A stretch of DNA of 64,000 bases from Sneathiella sp. (GTDB taxonomy: Bacteria; Pseudomonadota; Alphaproteobacteria; Sneathiellales; Sneathiellaceae). Numbering within the stretch: the first letter of the stretch is position 1; every line of letters starts with the position of its first letter. Location: positions 92,682 to 156,681 of the forward strand of contig NZ_NZMB01000005.1 of NCBI RefSeq assembly GCF_002694385.1. The letters are read 5' to 3'. Below the pieces are notes generated by a model. It saw nothing but the letters and a program-made list of their open reading frames with translations. It was not told the origin of the DNA and did not search any database. Below, in pieces: positions 26,276 through 35,860 of this stretch. A program made the position numbers and the translations under genes.

Positions 26276-27565
26276 GTGATGATGAGCAGCAACGCAGAAA
26301 GAGGAACAAGGTCGGGGCCGCTCGCGGGAATGCGGGTGATCGAGCTTGGATCGACGGTTGCCGGTCCCTTTTGCGCGCGGCTGATGGCCGACTTCGGCGC
26401 CGATGTCATCAAGGTCGAGCAGCCTGAAGGGGATGCCGTCCGTTCCATGGGATCGCGGCGCAACGGTCATTCCCTCTACGCCGCTTCCATTCTTCGCAAC
26501 AAGCGACTTGTTTCCATCGACATGCGAGAGGAGGAGGGACGCGCGTTGGCCCGCCGACTTTGCGCAGGCGCCGATATTATTGTTGAAAATTTTCGCCCCG
26601 GCACACTGGAGCGCTGGGGGCTGGGGTATGATGATCTGAAGGTGGAAAATCCGGGCCTGATCCTTGTCCGTATCAGTGGCTTCGGGCAAACCGGTCCCTA
26701 TAGTGATCGCGGCGGCTATGGCGTTGTTGGGGAGGCGGTCAGCGGTCTGCGTGAAATTACCGGCGATCCCGACCGGCCGCCCCCGCGCGTCGCTACATCA
26801 TTGACCGATTACATCACCGGCCTTTATGCGGCTTTTGGTGCGATGATGGCCGTGATTGACCGGCAGAAAACGGGCAAGGGGCAGGTGATAGATGCCTGTC
26901 TTTATGAGTCCGCCTTCAGCTTCATGGAGCCGCACGTCCCGGCCTATCAGCAGCTTGGCATTGTCGCCAAGCGCGCGGGGTCGCGTCTCCCAGGCAATAC
27001 TCCGAATTCCATATATCCGACGCTGGATGGCCGCTTCATTGTCATTGCGGCGGCGTCCGATCCGGTGTTTATCCGCCTCGCCACGGCTGTCGGTCGGCCG
27101 GAACTGGCGGATGATCCGCGTTTTAAAACAGCAATCGCCCGGGCCCGGAATGAAGATGAGTGTGACCGCCTTGTCAGTGATTGGACAGCGACCTTGCCGG
27201 TCGCGGAAATTGAAGAGAGGCTGCTGGAGGCGAAGGTTCCCGCGTCCCGCATCTTCACAATGGAAGATATTTTCTCCGACCCGCAATTTCAGGATCGCGA
27301 CATGCTGGTTAATATCACTGATCCATATCTTGGCGAGGTGACTCTGCCGGGGCTGGTGCCGAAGCTTTCTGAAAATCCGGGCCATATCTGGCGGGCGGGC
27401 GGTGAGCTCGGGGAAGATACAGAGGCTGTCCTCAAGGATGAGCTTCGGCTCTCGGCCGATGACATTGAAAAGCTGTTCCGAAACAGGACCGTTCGAGGAA
27501 GCGGCCCTGTTGTGGGAGAGATGGAAAAGAATGACAAGACGCGGCAGAACGGGCTGACGAAATGA
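26276..27565 (+). CDS. CaiB/BaiF family CoA-transferase, carboxylase island
   Basis: 429 residues. Diagnostic blocks are LAGMRVIELGSTVAGPFCARLMADFGADVIKVEQPEGD (from about residue 16) and VENFRPGTLERWGLGYDDL; the catalytic Asp candidate is in SLTDYITGLYAAFG. It starts at GTG or one of the next two ATG codons. The end overlaps the carboxyltransferase gene by 4 bp (ATGA), indicating coupled translation. It probably activates the acid that is then carboxylated by the adjacent enzyme complex. Confidence 0.93.
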   Translation: MMMSSNAERGTRSGPLAGMRVIELGSTVAGPFCARLMADFGADVIKVEQPEGDAVRSMGSRRNGHSLYAASILRNKRLVSIDMREEEGRALARRLCAGADIIVENFRPGTLERWGLGYDDLKVENPGLILVRISGFGQTGPYSDRGGYGVVGEAVSGLREITGDPDRPPPRVATSLTDYITGLYAAFGAMMAVIDRQKTGKGQVIDACLYESAFSFMEPHVPAYQQLGIVAKRAGSRLPGNTPNSIYPTLDGRFIVIAAASDPVFIRLATAVGRPELADDPRFKTAIARARNEDECDRLVSDWTATLPVAEIEERLLEAKVPASRIFTMEDIFSDPQFQDRDMLVNITDPYLGEVTLPGLVPKLSENPGHIWRAGGELGEDTEAVLKDELRLSADDIEKLFRNRTVRGSGPVVGEMEKNDKTRQNGLTK

Positions 27566-29121
27566 ATATGGAACAAAAAACCGAAACGCTGGAAGAACGT
27601 ATTGATCTGTTGCGGCAGCGCGAAGCCCAGGCGCGCCAAATGGGGGGCGAAGAGAAAATTGCCCGCCGGGACGCCGCCGGGCTGATGAATGCCCGTAGCC
27701 GCATTGACGCCCTTCTTGATGCGGGCAGTTTTTCGGAAACCGGTTTGCTTGGTGTTTCCACCTTCTCCGATGCGGATCGGAAAACGACGCCGGGCGATGG
27801 CAAGGTCGCCGGTTTCGGGCTGATTGATGGTCGTATGATCGGCATTGTCTCCAATGATTTTACGGTCAAGGGTGCTTCGTCGAGCCTGACGAACATGAAA
27901 AAAATCGGCCATGTCAAACGGACCGCAACGGATCGCGGCTTTCCGCTGGTATTTCTTGGCGAATCCTCAGGGGCGCGGATGCCAGACAATATGGGCGCCG
28001 AAGGAATGGGCACCATGCTCGGCAATGACCCGCATCAATATGTGCGGGAGAGGGAAACTCCGTGGGTTTCCGCAATTCTGGGACAGTGTTTCGGATCTTC
28101 CGCCTGGTATGCCTGCCTCTCCGACTTTGTTGTCATGCGAAAAGGCGCCATCATGGCGGTTGCGAGCCCGGCGCTCGCCTCCCTTGCGATTGGCCAGAAA
28201 GTGGAACCGGAAGATCTCGGTGGCTGGAAGCTGCATAGTGAGGAGACCGGCCTCATTGATCGGGTCGCTGAAACGGATGAGGAGGCGCTTGCCGAAATCC
28301 GGCAGTTTCTTTCCTATATGCCCTCCCACAACGCGGAGACGCCGCCGGTTGCCGACGTCCCCGCTGGTAGTGACGAGGCGGCGGAGAAGATACTCCAGAT
28401 CCTGCCTGATAGCCGCAAACGGGGCTATGACGTGCGCAAGATTATCGAATGTATTGTCGATCAGGGAAGCTTCTTCGAAATGAAACCCCGGTTTGGTCGC
28501 CCGGGCGTGACCGGGCTTGCCCGACTGGAGGGGCAGGTTGTCGGCATTGTCGCCAATAACCCCATCGTCAAGGCAGGCGCTCTGGATGTCGCAAGCTGCG
28601 AGAAAATCACGCGTTTTCTGATAATGTGCGATTCGTTCAACATCCCGATTATCATGCTGGTGGATACGCCGGGCTTTGTGATCGGCATTGAGGGGGAGCG
28701 TAAAAAGGCCCCCGGCAAGATCATGAACTTCATGGTCGCTTTGCAGATGTGCACGGTGCCGAAGCTTTCCGTCATCATGCGCAAGAGTTACGGACAGGCT
28801 TACCTCAATATGGGCGGCGGGCGAAATTCCGACTCTGTCGCCGTCTGGCCGACAGCCGAAGTCAGCTTTATGGACCCGCAATATGCCACCGATGTGGTGA
28901 CTTGGGGGAAAGAGGCAAGCGAAGAGGAAACCAGAGACATCCGGGAAGAGATGGAACGCAACAGCAGCTATCTCGGACTGGCAGAAATCTTTGCAGCTCA
29001 AAGTGTTATTGCGCCGCAGGACACCCGCAGATACCTTGTCGAGGAACTTAATGTTCAGAAGCTGCGACGTAGCCGCGGAATTGGCCGTCACAGGCTGGCC
29101 AACTGGCCGACAACCTATTGA
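27562..29121 (+). CDS. Acyl-CoA carboxylase carboxyltransferase subunit 1 (PccB/MmdA-like)
   Basis: 519 residues, with both crotonase-like halves of a carboxyltransferase. The N half (about 20-260) contains FLGESSGARMPDN; the C half (about 270-500) contains RPGVTGLARLEGQVVGIVAN and VDTPGFVIGIEGE. It moves CO2 from carboxybiotin to an acyl-CoA. The usual GFLPG after VDxP is GFVIG here, and the region before VWPTAEVSF, which shapes acyl specificity in PccB/AccB, is GGGRNSDSVA, so the substrate may not be propionyl- or acetyl-CoA. A second homologous subunit lies at 29350. Confidence 0.9.
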   Translation: MNMEQKTETLEERIDLLRQREAQARQMGGEEKIARRDAAGLMNARSRIDALLDAGSFSETGLLGVSTFSDADRKTTPGDGKVAGFGLIDGRMIGIVSNDFTVKGASSSLTNMKKIGHVKRTATDRGFPLVFLGESSGARMPDNMGAEGMGTMLGNDPHQYVRERETPWVSAILGQCFGSSAWYACLSDFVVMRKGAIMAVASPALASLAIGQKVEPEDLGGWKLHSEETGLIDRVAETDEEALAEIRQFLSYMPSHNAETPPVADVPAGSDEAAEKILQILPDSRKRGYDVRKIIECIVDQGSFFEMKPRFGRPGVTGLARLEGQVVGIVANNPIVKAGALDVASCEKITRFLIMCDSFNIPIIMLVDTPGFVIGIEGERKKAPGKIMNFMVALQMCTVPKLSVIMRKSYGQAYLNMGGGRNSDSVAVWPTAEVSFMDPQYATDVVTWGKEASEEETRDIREEMERNSSYLGLAEIFAAQSVIAPQDTRRYLVEELNVQKLRRSRGIGRHRLANWPTTY

Positions 29122-29146
29122 ATGCGAAATCTGGAGAAACGCAATA

Positions 29147-29368
29147 ATGACAACGACAAATGTTACTTCTGAAGTCATCGGTTCCGTCTGGAAGGTGGAG
29201 ATGAATGTGGGCGATACGGTGCAGACCGGCGACGTCATCATGATCCTGGAATCGATGAAAATGGAAATTCCCGTAGAAGCGCCGACAGATGGCAAGATTG
29301 CCGACATTCTGGTGAAGCCGGAAGACTCGGTGGATGAGGATCAAATCTTATGCACAATAGAGAGCTGA
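29147..29368 (+). CDS. Stand-alone biotin carboxyl carrier domain
   Basis: 73 residues consisting only of a biotinyl domain, with ESMKMEIPVEAP giving biotinylated Lys38. The ATG at 29147 follows CTGGAGAAAC; an earlier in-frame extension overlaps the preceding gene and lacks homology. It overlaps the next carboxyltransferase gene by 19 bp. It swings carboxybiotin between the biotin carboxylase (34224-35579) and the carboxyltransferases. Many BCCPs have an N-terminal linker of more than 70 residues, which is absent here. Confidence 0.94.
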   Translation: MTTTNVTSEVIGSVWKVEMNVGDTVQTGDVIMILESMKMEIPVEAPTDGKIADILVKPEDSVDEDQILCTIES

Positions 29369-30960
29369 ACACCGAAAAATCTGATTCTGACGGCGGGGCG
29401 GAAGCCCCGCTGCATGAGGAGTTACGCTTTCGCCGTCTGGCCGCCCTTGAAATGGGGGGCAAGGAGGCGGTAGATCGCCAACATGCTGCAAGCCGACTCA
29501 CTGTCCGCGAGCGGTTATCGAAGCTGATAGACGTTAAGAGCTTTCGGGAAATAGGCACTCTCGCCGGTTCTGGCGAATATGATGAAAACAACAAGCTGGT
29601 CAAGGTTACCTCGGCTCCGTATGTCGCGGGCCTCGCCCGGATAAATGGACGGCCTGTCGCCATCGGCGGTGAGGATTTCACTGTCCGCGGCGGCACCACA
29701 TTCGGTTCTGCCCGTCGCAAGGGCGGGCAGGGCGGATTTATCGAAGACCTCGCCCATTATTATAAAATTCCCCTGGTCAATCTGATTGATGGCGCTGGGG
29801 GAACGGTGACCTCTGCCAAGCGGCGCGGCTATGTCGCGTTTCCGGGCGTTCATGGATTTGAACGGTCAGTTCAGCTTCTGGGAGAGGTGCCTGTCGTCTC
29901 CGCTGTGCTCGGGACTGCTGCGGGGGGGCCAGCGGGACGCGCAATTCTGTCGCATTTTTCAGTCATGGTTCGCGGAACGAGCCAGGTCTTCGCGGCGGGG
30001 CCACCGGTTGTGAAGCGATCACTTGGCCGGGATATTGAAAAAGAAGAGCTGGGCGGCGCGGCCGTTGCCGTGGACAAGGCGGGCACCATCCATAATGCCG
30101 CCGACAGCGAAGAGGACGCTTTCGAGCAGATGGCGCGTTTCCTGAGCTATCTGCCGCAAAATGTCTGGGAAATGCCGCCGGTCACCGAATGTGACGATCC
30201 GGTTGATCGATGCGAGAATGAACTTCGCACCATTGTGCCCGAAAGGCGAACCCAGCCCTACAGCATGCACCGGTTGATCGAGCTGGTTGTTGATAAGGGA
30301 TCGGTCTTTGAAATCCAGCCGACATATGGAAAAGCGGTGATTACGTCGCTGGCGCGGCTGGATGGCCGTCCCGTCGGGATCATTGCCAATAATCCGAAAT
30401 TTTACTCCGGCGCCATGGATGCCAATTCCGCGCGCAAGCAGATCCATTTCATGGAACTGTGCGATACCTTTCATATTCCGCTCGTCTTTCTAGTGGATGT
30501 GCCGGGTTTCATGGTTGGTCTGAAAGCGGAGCAGGAAGCAACGTTACGCGAAGGCATGCGGGCCGTCTATGTGGCGGGACAGCTTTCCGTGCCGACGCTG
30601 ACACTGGTGATCCGCAAATGCTACGGCATGGCGGGCATGGCGACCTGTAACAAGAATGATATTGATCTCAAGCTGAGCTGGCCGACGGGGGAATGGGGAT
30701 CATTGCCGGTGGAAGGCGGCGTCGCGGCGGCGTTCCGCCGGGAAATCGCCAATGCACCGGATCCCAAGGCCAGAGAAAAGGAACTGGAAGAAGAGCTGAA
30801 TGCCTATTCTTCGCCGTTCCGAACAGCGGAAGCCTTCGCGGTCGAGGAAATCATCGACCCGAGTGAGACCCGTCCAATTCTTTGCGAATTCGTTGAACTG
30901 GCCGAGGGGCGGCTCCGGGTCAATCTGGGGCCTAAGGGGAAAGCGGGTGTTTCACCCTGA
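29350..30960 (+). CDS. Acyl-CoA carboxylase carboxyltransferase subunit 2
   Basis: 536 residues, also a full two-domain carboxyltransferase. It has LIDGAGGTVTSAKRRGYVAF in the N half, and PVGIIANNPKFYSGAMDANS and VDVPGFMVGLKAEQ in the C half. It is related to, but clearly different from, the protein at 27562. The two may form a hetero-oligomer or serve different acyl-CoAs. It starts at ATG 29350, inside the BCCP gene. Signature positions (VGLKAEQEATLREG in place of PG-x-x-Q-E) depart from PccB, so naming a substrate would be a guess. Confidence 0.9.
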   Translation: MHNRELNTEKSDSDGGAEAPLHEELRFRRLAALEMGGKEAVDRQHAASRLTVRERLSKLIDVKSFREIGTLAGSGEYDENNKLVKVTSAPYVAGLARINGRPVAIGGEDFTVRGGTTFGSARRKGGQGGFIEDLAHYYKIPLVNLIDGAGGTVTSAKRRGYVAFPGVHGFERSVQLLGEVPVVSAVLGTAAGGPAGRAILSHFSVMVRGTSQVFAAGPPVVKRSLGRDIEKEELGGAAVAVDKAGTIHNAADSEEDAFEQMARFLSYLPQNVWEMPPVTECDDPVDRCENELRTIVPERRTQPYSMHRLIELVVDKGSVFEIQPTYGKAVITSLARLDGRPVGIIANNPKFYSGAMDANSARKQIHFMELCDTFHIPLVFLVDVPGFMVGLKAEQEATLREGMRAVYVAGQLSVPTLTLVIRKCYGMAGMATCNKNDIDLKLSWPTGEWGSLPVEGGVAAAFRREIANAPDPKAREKELEEELNAYSSPFRTAEAFAVEEIIDPSETRPILCEFVELAEGRLRVNLGPKGKAGVSP

Positions 30961-31031
30961 CAATTGCTTCGACATCTATGGCTTTGGGAGAATGCCGGAG
31001 GAGCAAATCAATTCTAATGGGGAGATAAACT

Positions 31032-32012
31032 ATGAAAATACGTACAAGTTTGATTGCGCTATGTGTCTCATTTGTCATGGCGGGCGGCGTACAGGCCGCT
31101 GACCGGATTGCTTTCGGCACAACCGCGCTTAAATCCGTTCATTACACCTATGCCGCGGCGGCGGCGAAGGCAATCAATGAAAAATCCGCAGATAAGGTGG
31201 ACATCACCGTCATTTCTACCGGCGGCGCCGTTGATAACCTCAACCGTATTGGTCAGGGGCAGATCAATATGGGGCTTGGCACCTATGCGACGATCTATCA
31301 GGCCTATAAAGGGCTCGGCAAGTTTGAGGGCAAGGCCATGCCGAAACTGCGCGGGCTGTGGCTGCATTCCCCGGCATTGCAGGCATGGGTCGTGAGGGAG
31401 GATTCCGGTGTTAAGACAGTCAATGATCTGAACGGGAAGCAGTTTATCCCCGGTCAGCGCGGCTCTGCGACCGAACAGCTTGTCATCCAGATGCTGGAAG
31501 CCATTGATGTGAAACCGGACCTTTATCGGGCAAGCCTCAGCGATGCGACAGCGGCGGTGAAGGATAATCGGGCAATTGGCTATGCCAAGGCGGGCGGTAC
31601 GGCCGTTCTTGACGGGACGACGCTGGAGCTGATGGCCTTTACGCCCATCCGTCTCTTGAGCTTCACGGATGAGGAAGTTGCAAAGGTGAAGGAAAAATTC
31701 CCCTTCATCAGCTTCCAGAAATATAAGGATAAGGAAGTGCAGGATTTCCCGGCCTTCACCTCTCCGGTTCAGGTTATTGGCCAGTTTGCCCTGTCGGACA
31801 GCCTGACGGACGAGCAGGTGATCGCCATCCTCGAAGGTGTGGTGGATAATCCGGAGCCGCAGGTCGCCGCCTTTCCGTCATTTGGCAAGCTGGATGTGAT
31901 GCAGGATTCTGTCAATCTGATCAGTATTCCTCTGCATAGCGGAGCGGTAAAATTTTACCGCTCTCGCGGTATTGATGTCCCGGACCGTCTTATCCCGCCA
32001 GAAATGAAGTAA
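31032..32012 (+). CDS. TAXI-family TRAP solute receptor (system 2)
   Basis: 326 residues with a signal peptide (MKIRTSLIALCVSFVMAGGV then QAAD). The mature part follows the TAXI pattern, with the family's sugar-free substrate pocket around STGGAVDNLNRIGQGQINMG and LNGKQFIPGQRGSATEQLV. Ribosome-binding site GGGGAG. It lies 71 bp after the carboxyltransferase and 177 bp before the fused permease. TAXI receptors carry organic acids such as glutamate or dicarboxylates; here it presumably imports the acid used by the CoA-transferase. Confidence 0.9.
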   Translation: MKIRTSLIALCVSFVMAGGVQAADRIAFGTTALKSVHYTYAAAAAKAINEKSADKVDITVISTGGAVDNLNRIGQGQINMGLGTYATIYQAYKGLGKFEGKAMPKLRGLWLHSPALQAWVVREDSGVKTVNDLNGKQFIPGQRGSATEQLVIQMLEAIDVKPDLYRASLSDATAAVKDNRAIGYAKAGGTAVLDGTTLELMAFTPIRLLSFTDEEVAKVKEKFPFISFQKYKDKEVQDFPAFTSPVQVIGQFALSDSLTDEQVIAILEGVVDNPEPQVAAFPSFGKLDVMQDSVNLISIPLHSGAVKFYRSRGIDVPDRLIPPEMK

Positions 32013-32023
32013 CCAAAGGCTAT

Positions 32024-32065
32024 CCGCAGATGGGTCGGAGGCAGCCGCCACCAGCCCATCTGCGG
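32024..32065 (+). other. Intercistronic stem-loop between TAXI receptor and permease
   Basis: CCGCAGATGGG (32024-32034) pairs perfectly with CCCATCTGCGG (32055-32065) around a 20-base loop, 12 bp after the receptor stop. No T run follows. Such hairpins often protect the upstream mRNA so that the binding protein is made in excess of the permease. The role is inferred. Confidence 0.6.
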
Positions 32066-32189
32066 GGGTGCCTCATTGCAGTATATCGGCCGGAGGTTGG
32101 GCTGCCAGGGATGACTTCGTTGTCAGGTGATCGCTGTTTACCAGGCGCCTTCCCATACGAAGCTCATAAAATCAAAAGGGAGCAGTGGG

Positions 32190-34184
32190 ATGAGCTTGGG
32201 AGAAGCATTTAAGGAAATTGAGAGTGACCAGGATCAGGGGCTTGACGATCTGCCCAGGATCTATCGTCCTTTGATGTGGATTTTGTGCAGCGGGCTTGTT
32301 CTGTTTCATATATATACGGCCGGGTTTGGTCAGATGCCGCCGTTATCTCAACGTACGGTGCATGTTGGTCTTGGGCTGATGATCGTTTTTCTGGGATTTT
32401 CCCGGCTTTATTTCGACAAGGGCAGGCAAGGGCGGGTAAAGCTTGTCATAGATGCCGTCTGTGCGATCCTGGCCCTGATCACAACTGCTTATATTCTGAT
32501 GGAGGAACAGCGGATTACCGAATCTTTCGGGATCGTTGTGTCGCCAACTGAGCTTGTTTTCGGCTCTGTGCTGACCATCCTGTTGATGATTGCGGCCTGG
32601 CGCACGACGGGGCCGGCCTTGCCCATTCTGGCGTTGCTGATGCTGTCCTACACTTTGTTCGGGCAGTATATTCCCGGCACCTGGGGGCATCCGGGATTTG
32701 CGTTCAAATATCTTCTTGAGCATCTCTATCTGGGGACCGAAGGCATCTGGGGGACAGTGACCGGGCTATCTGCAAACCTGATTGCGATTTTCATTATTTT
32801 TGGCGCCTTTCTGATGGCCACGGGCACGGCGCAGACATTTATGGATCTGGCCCTGCTGGTGGCGGGGCGCTTTCCCGGTGGGGCGGCGAAGGTGGCGACA
32901 ATTTCAAGTGCGATGTTCGGTATGTTGAACGGCGCCGCAGTCGCCAATGTGGCCAGCACCGGAGCCTTTACAATCCCTGCGATGAAGCGCCTTGGCTATA
33001 AATCGAAATTCGCGGCGGCGGTAGAGGCAACGGCGTCCTCAGGCGGGCAGATCACGCCGCCCATCATGGGCGCCGGTGCCTTTGTCATGGCCGAGCTGCT
33101 ATCCGTGCCGTATCTAGACATTGTTTATGCGGCAGCCATTCCAGCGCTGCTTTTCTATGTCTGTGTCTGGATGTCTGTCGATGTAGAGGCGCGACGTGAA
33201 AATATGCGGGCCTTCAATGCGGCGGAACTGCCGACCCGGCAGCAAGTGTTGACAATCCCCCGTATGGGATCGCTGGTGCTGACACTTGGTGTGCTGCTGG
33301 GCAGTATGTTTATGGGCTATACCCCGACACTTGCCGCTTTCTACGCCATTTGTACAAATGTTGTCGTTTACCTGCTGATTGGCCTGTTTCAGACAAAGGA
33401 CGTCCTGATACGGCTGGACAATCTGCAAAAGGGTGTGATTTCGGCCGCATTCGGGATTACCGGAATACTGGCGCTGCTGGTGACTTCGCAGATAGCCCTG
33501 TCCCTGATTGGTCTGACAGGTGCGGGGATCAAGCTGTCGGAGATGATTGTCAATCTGGGGGGCGGGGACCTTCTCATCGGTGTTCTGCTGGCCATGGGTG
33601 TTGCTTTGATCCTCGGCATGGGAATGCCGACAACGGCGGCCTATCTGCTGGCGGCTGCTGTGGCGGCGCCCGCCTTGATCAGCCTTGGGATTGAGCCGTT
33701 GATCGCGCATTTTGTTGTTTTTTATTCGGCACTTCTATCCGCTCTGACACCGCCCGTCTGTACAGCAGTCTTTACGGCGGCGGTGATCGCCAAGACAGAT
33801 TGGTGGTCCGTCTCGCTTGTTTCCATCCGTCTTGCTCTTATGAAATATATGATGCCGTTATTCTTCGTTTTCCGCCCCGCAGTCCTGCTGGAGGCGGAAC
33901 CGGCGGACATAATCTGGTCGCTCGTGATGGGATTTGTGGCATCGATGTTGATGGCCATAGGAGGCGGTCGTTTCTATCGGCAGAAAATTTCTTTGCCCTT
34001 TGCCGGTTTCCTTGTAGTTCTGGGTGGATTGGTTGCCGCTAATCAATGGTGGCTGGACCTGATCGCTATTTTGGTTCTTGTAACACTTATCTTTGTTCAT
34101 CGACGGGCAGAAGCCGTCCGGGCAAAGGCCAAGGCAGACGCATTTTCACCTGCAGGCGGTTCGGTATCCGGCAACCGGAGTTGA
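32190..34184 (+). CDS. TRAP transporter fused small/large permease (system 2)
   Basis: 664 residues from the ATG at 32190, chosen for the GGGAG 8 bp upstream; an earlier in-frame start would add 21 residues without a site. It is highly hydrophobic with about 17 membrane segments. The N-terminal quarter corresponds to DctQ and the rest to DctM, with FGMLNGAAVANVASTGAFTI, ATASSGGQITPPIMGAGAFV and LGMGMPTTAAYLLAAA as the hallmark DctM-fusion blocks. It works with the TAXI receptor and is driven by Na+ or H+. Confidence 0.92.
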   Translation: MSLGEAFKEIESDQDQGLDDLPRIYRPLMWILCSGLVLFHIYTAGFGQMPPLSQRTVHVGLGLMIVFLGFSRLYFDKGRQGRVKLVIDAVCAILALITTAYILMEEQRITESFGIVVSPTELVFGSVLTILLMIAAWRTTGPALPILALLMLSYTLFGQYIPGTWGHPGFAFKYLLEHLYLGTEGIWGTVTGLSANLIAIFIIFGAFLMATGTAQTFMDLALLVAGRFPGGAAKVATISSAMFGMLNGAAVANVASTGAFTIPAMKRLGYKSKFAAAVEATASSGGQITPPIMGAGAFVMAELLSVPYLDIVYAAAIPALLFYVCVWMSVDVEARRENMRAFNAAELPTRQQVLTIPRMGSLVLTLGVLLGSMFMGYTPTLAAFYAICTNVVVYLLIGLFQTKDVLIRLDNLQKGVISAAFGITGILALLVTSQIALSLIGLTGAGIKLSEMIVNLGGGDLLIGVLLAMGVALILGMGMPTTAAYLLAAAVAAPALISLGIEPLIAHFVVFYSALLSALTPPVCTAVFTAAVIAKTDWWSVSLVSIRLALMKYMMPLFFVFRPAVLLEAEPADIIWSLVMGFVASMLMAIGGGRFYRQKISLPFAGFLVVLGGLVAANQWWLDLIAILVLVTLIFVHRRAEAVRAKAKADAFSPAGGSVSGNRS

Positions 34185-34223
34185 TCTTTTCATCAATGCA
34201 GGAAAACAAGGAAGAAAAATAAA

Positions 34224-35579
34224 ATGAAGTCTGTTGAAAAGCTGTTGATTGCCAATCGCGGAGAAATCGCCTGCCGGATCATTCGGACATGCCGAATTAT
34301 GGGAATACCTACCGTCGCCGTCTATTCAGAGGCGGACAGGGAAGCCTTGCATGTCCGCAGCGCCGATGAAGCCTATGAAATTGGGCCCGCGCCGGTCAAG
34401 GAAAGCTATCTCAGGATCGAAGCGATTTTGAATGTCATGAAGAAGAGTGGCGCCAATGCCGTGCATCCGGGCTATGGCCTGCTTTCTGAAAATGCCGGTT
34501 TCGCGCGGGCGGTGCAGGCGGCTGGACATATCTGGATTGGTCCTGCTCCAGACACGATTGATGCCATGGGGGATAAAGAACGGGCGCGTGAGCTTGCCAT
34601 CCGGCTTGGTGTGCCGGTGGCGCCCGGCAGTGCCCGCTTCAAGCCCGGTGAGACAATTGATAAAGCAGCCGTCACCCGTGAGATCGGCTACCCGCTTCTG
34701 GTGAAGGCCGCGGCCGGTGGTGGGGGCATCGGCATGCGGATCGTCAATGATGAAAATGCTCTGGAAAACCAGATCGAAACGACGCAAAAGCTGGCAGAGC
34801 GCACCTTTGGCGACCCGTCGGTCTTTATGGAAAGATACGTCGCCAATGCCCGGCATGTGGAGTTGCAGGTTTTCGGCTTTGGCAATGGGGAGGGTATTCA
34901 TCTTTTTGATCGTGATTGCAGCATCCAGCGTCGCTTCCAGAAGATAATTGAAGAGGCGCCCGCGCCCGCGCTATCGGACGAAATCCGCCAGAATATGCGC
35001 GAAGCGGCTCTCAAGCTGATCCGCCATCAGTCGTATCTTGGGGCGGGGACGGTCGAGTTTATCTATGACTGTGACCGGAACGAGTTTTACTTTCTTGAAA
35101 TGAACACCCGCATTCAGGTGGAACATGCCGTTACCGAAATGGTGACGGGCGTCGATCTGGTGAAATGCCAGATCGAGGCCGCAACTGGAAACTTCAACAG
35201 TGCCCAACAGGAAGGCTTTGCGCTGACCGGACATGCCATCGAGTGCCGTATTTATGCGGAACGGCCCGAGAAGAAATTCATGCCGTCTCCCGGAACCCTC
35301 AAAACGCTGCGGTTTCCGGCCCCTGATGACAGCCTACGGATTGATACCGGCGTTGCGGAAGGGGACAAGATTACCCCCTACTATGATCCGATGATCGCAA
35401 AAATCATCAGCTATGGCGACAATCGCGACGCTGCAATCGCGAGAATGCGCAAGGCGTTGCAGGAGATGGAGATCGACGGGCCGGGAAATAATGTGGCCTT
35501 TTTACTGGATGTTCTGGGCGATCCTGATTTTGCCGCGGTTAATATCACAACCAGCTATGTGGAGAAGCGGCACGCCTGA
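34224..35579 (+). CDS. Biotin carboxylase subunit of acyl-CoA carboxylase
   Basis: 451 residues, AccC-like: N-terminal LLIANRGEIACRIIRTCR and VHPGYGLLSENAGFAR, ATP-grasp core, catalytic MNTRIQVEHAVTEMVTGVDLVK. The glycine-rich ATP loop reads AAGGGGIGMRIV, with Ile where most enzymes have Arg or Lys. It carries no fused BCCP domain, matching the separate 73-residue carrier upstream. It carboxylates biotin with ATP and bicarbonate. It is the last gene of the island, separated from the other carboxylase genes by the transporter. Confidence 0.95.
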   Translation: MKSVEKLLIANRGEIACRIIRTCRIMGIPTVAVYSEADREALHVRSADEAYEIGPAPVKESYLRIEAILNVMKKSGANAVHPGYGLLSENAGFARAVQAAGHIWIGPAPDTIDAMGDKERARELAIRLGVPVAPGSARFKPGETIDKAAVTREIGYPLLVKAAAGGGGIGMRIVNDENALENQIETTQKLAERTFGDPSVFMERYVANARHVELQVFGFGNGEGIHLFDRDCSIQRRFQKIIEEAPAPALSDEIRQNMREAALKLIRHQSYLGAGTVEFIYDCDRNEFYFLEMNTRIQVEHAVTEMVTGVDLVKCQIEAATGNFNSAQQEGFALTGHAIECRIYAERPEKKFMPSPGTLKTLRFPAPDDSLRIDTGVAEGDKITPYYDPMIAKIISYGDNRDAAIARMRKALQEMEIDGPGNNVAFLLDVLGDPDFAAVNITTSYVEKRHA

Positions 35580-35631
35580 TCTGACGGTCGCATTTTGATG
35601 TCTCTATTCATTAAATCGGTTTGAAATATTG

Positions 35632-35657
35632 AACAAGGCGTCTTCGGGCGCCTTGTT
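35632..35657 (+). terminator. Terminator after the biotin carboxylase gene
   Basis: AACAAGGCG (35632-35640) pairs with CGCCTTGTT (35649-35657) around an 8-base TCTTCGGG loop. The T run is short (TTTGC), so termination may be partial. Confidence 0.65.
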
Positions 35658-35860
35658 TGCTTGTGTCTAAAGCTGCTGCCCGTAACCTCGGATATTTTGA
35701 TCCAATTAAATCCGCACGCCGAACCATGCGGGTGACTTTCTCACGTCGTTCGCAAATATTGCTTCCTTTTCCAATCAGTTTTACCGCGTAGCCGCTTGAT
35801 GCCTGAAATCCGGCGTTATCATGGGGCAGCTTTTTATATATTAGAACTTTTTGAAGCCTG

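Noticed and set aside
27967..29307. 446-codon frame antisense to the carboxyltransferase
   Set aside because: Shadow of the plus-strand gene, with His/Arg/Cys-rich composition and no recognisable domain.
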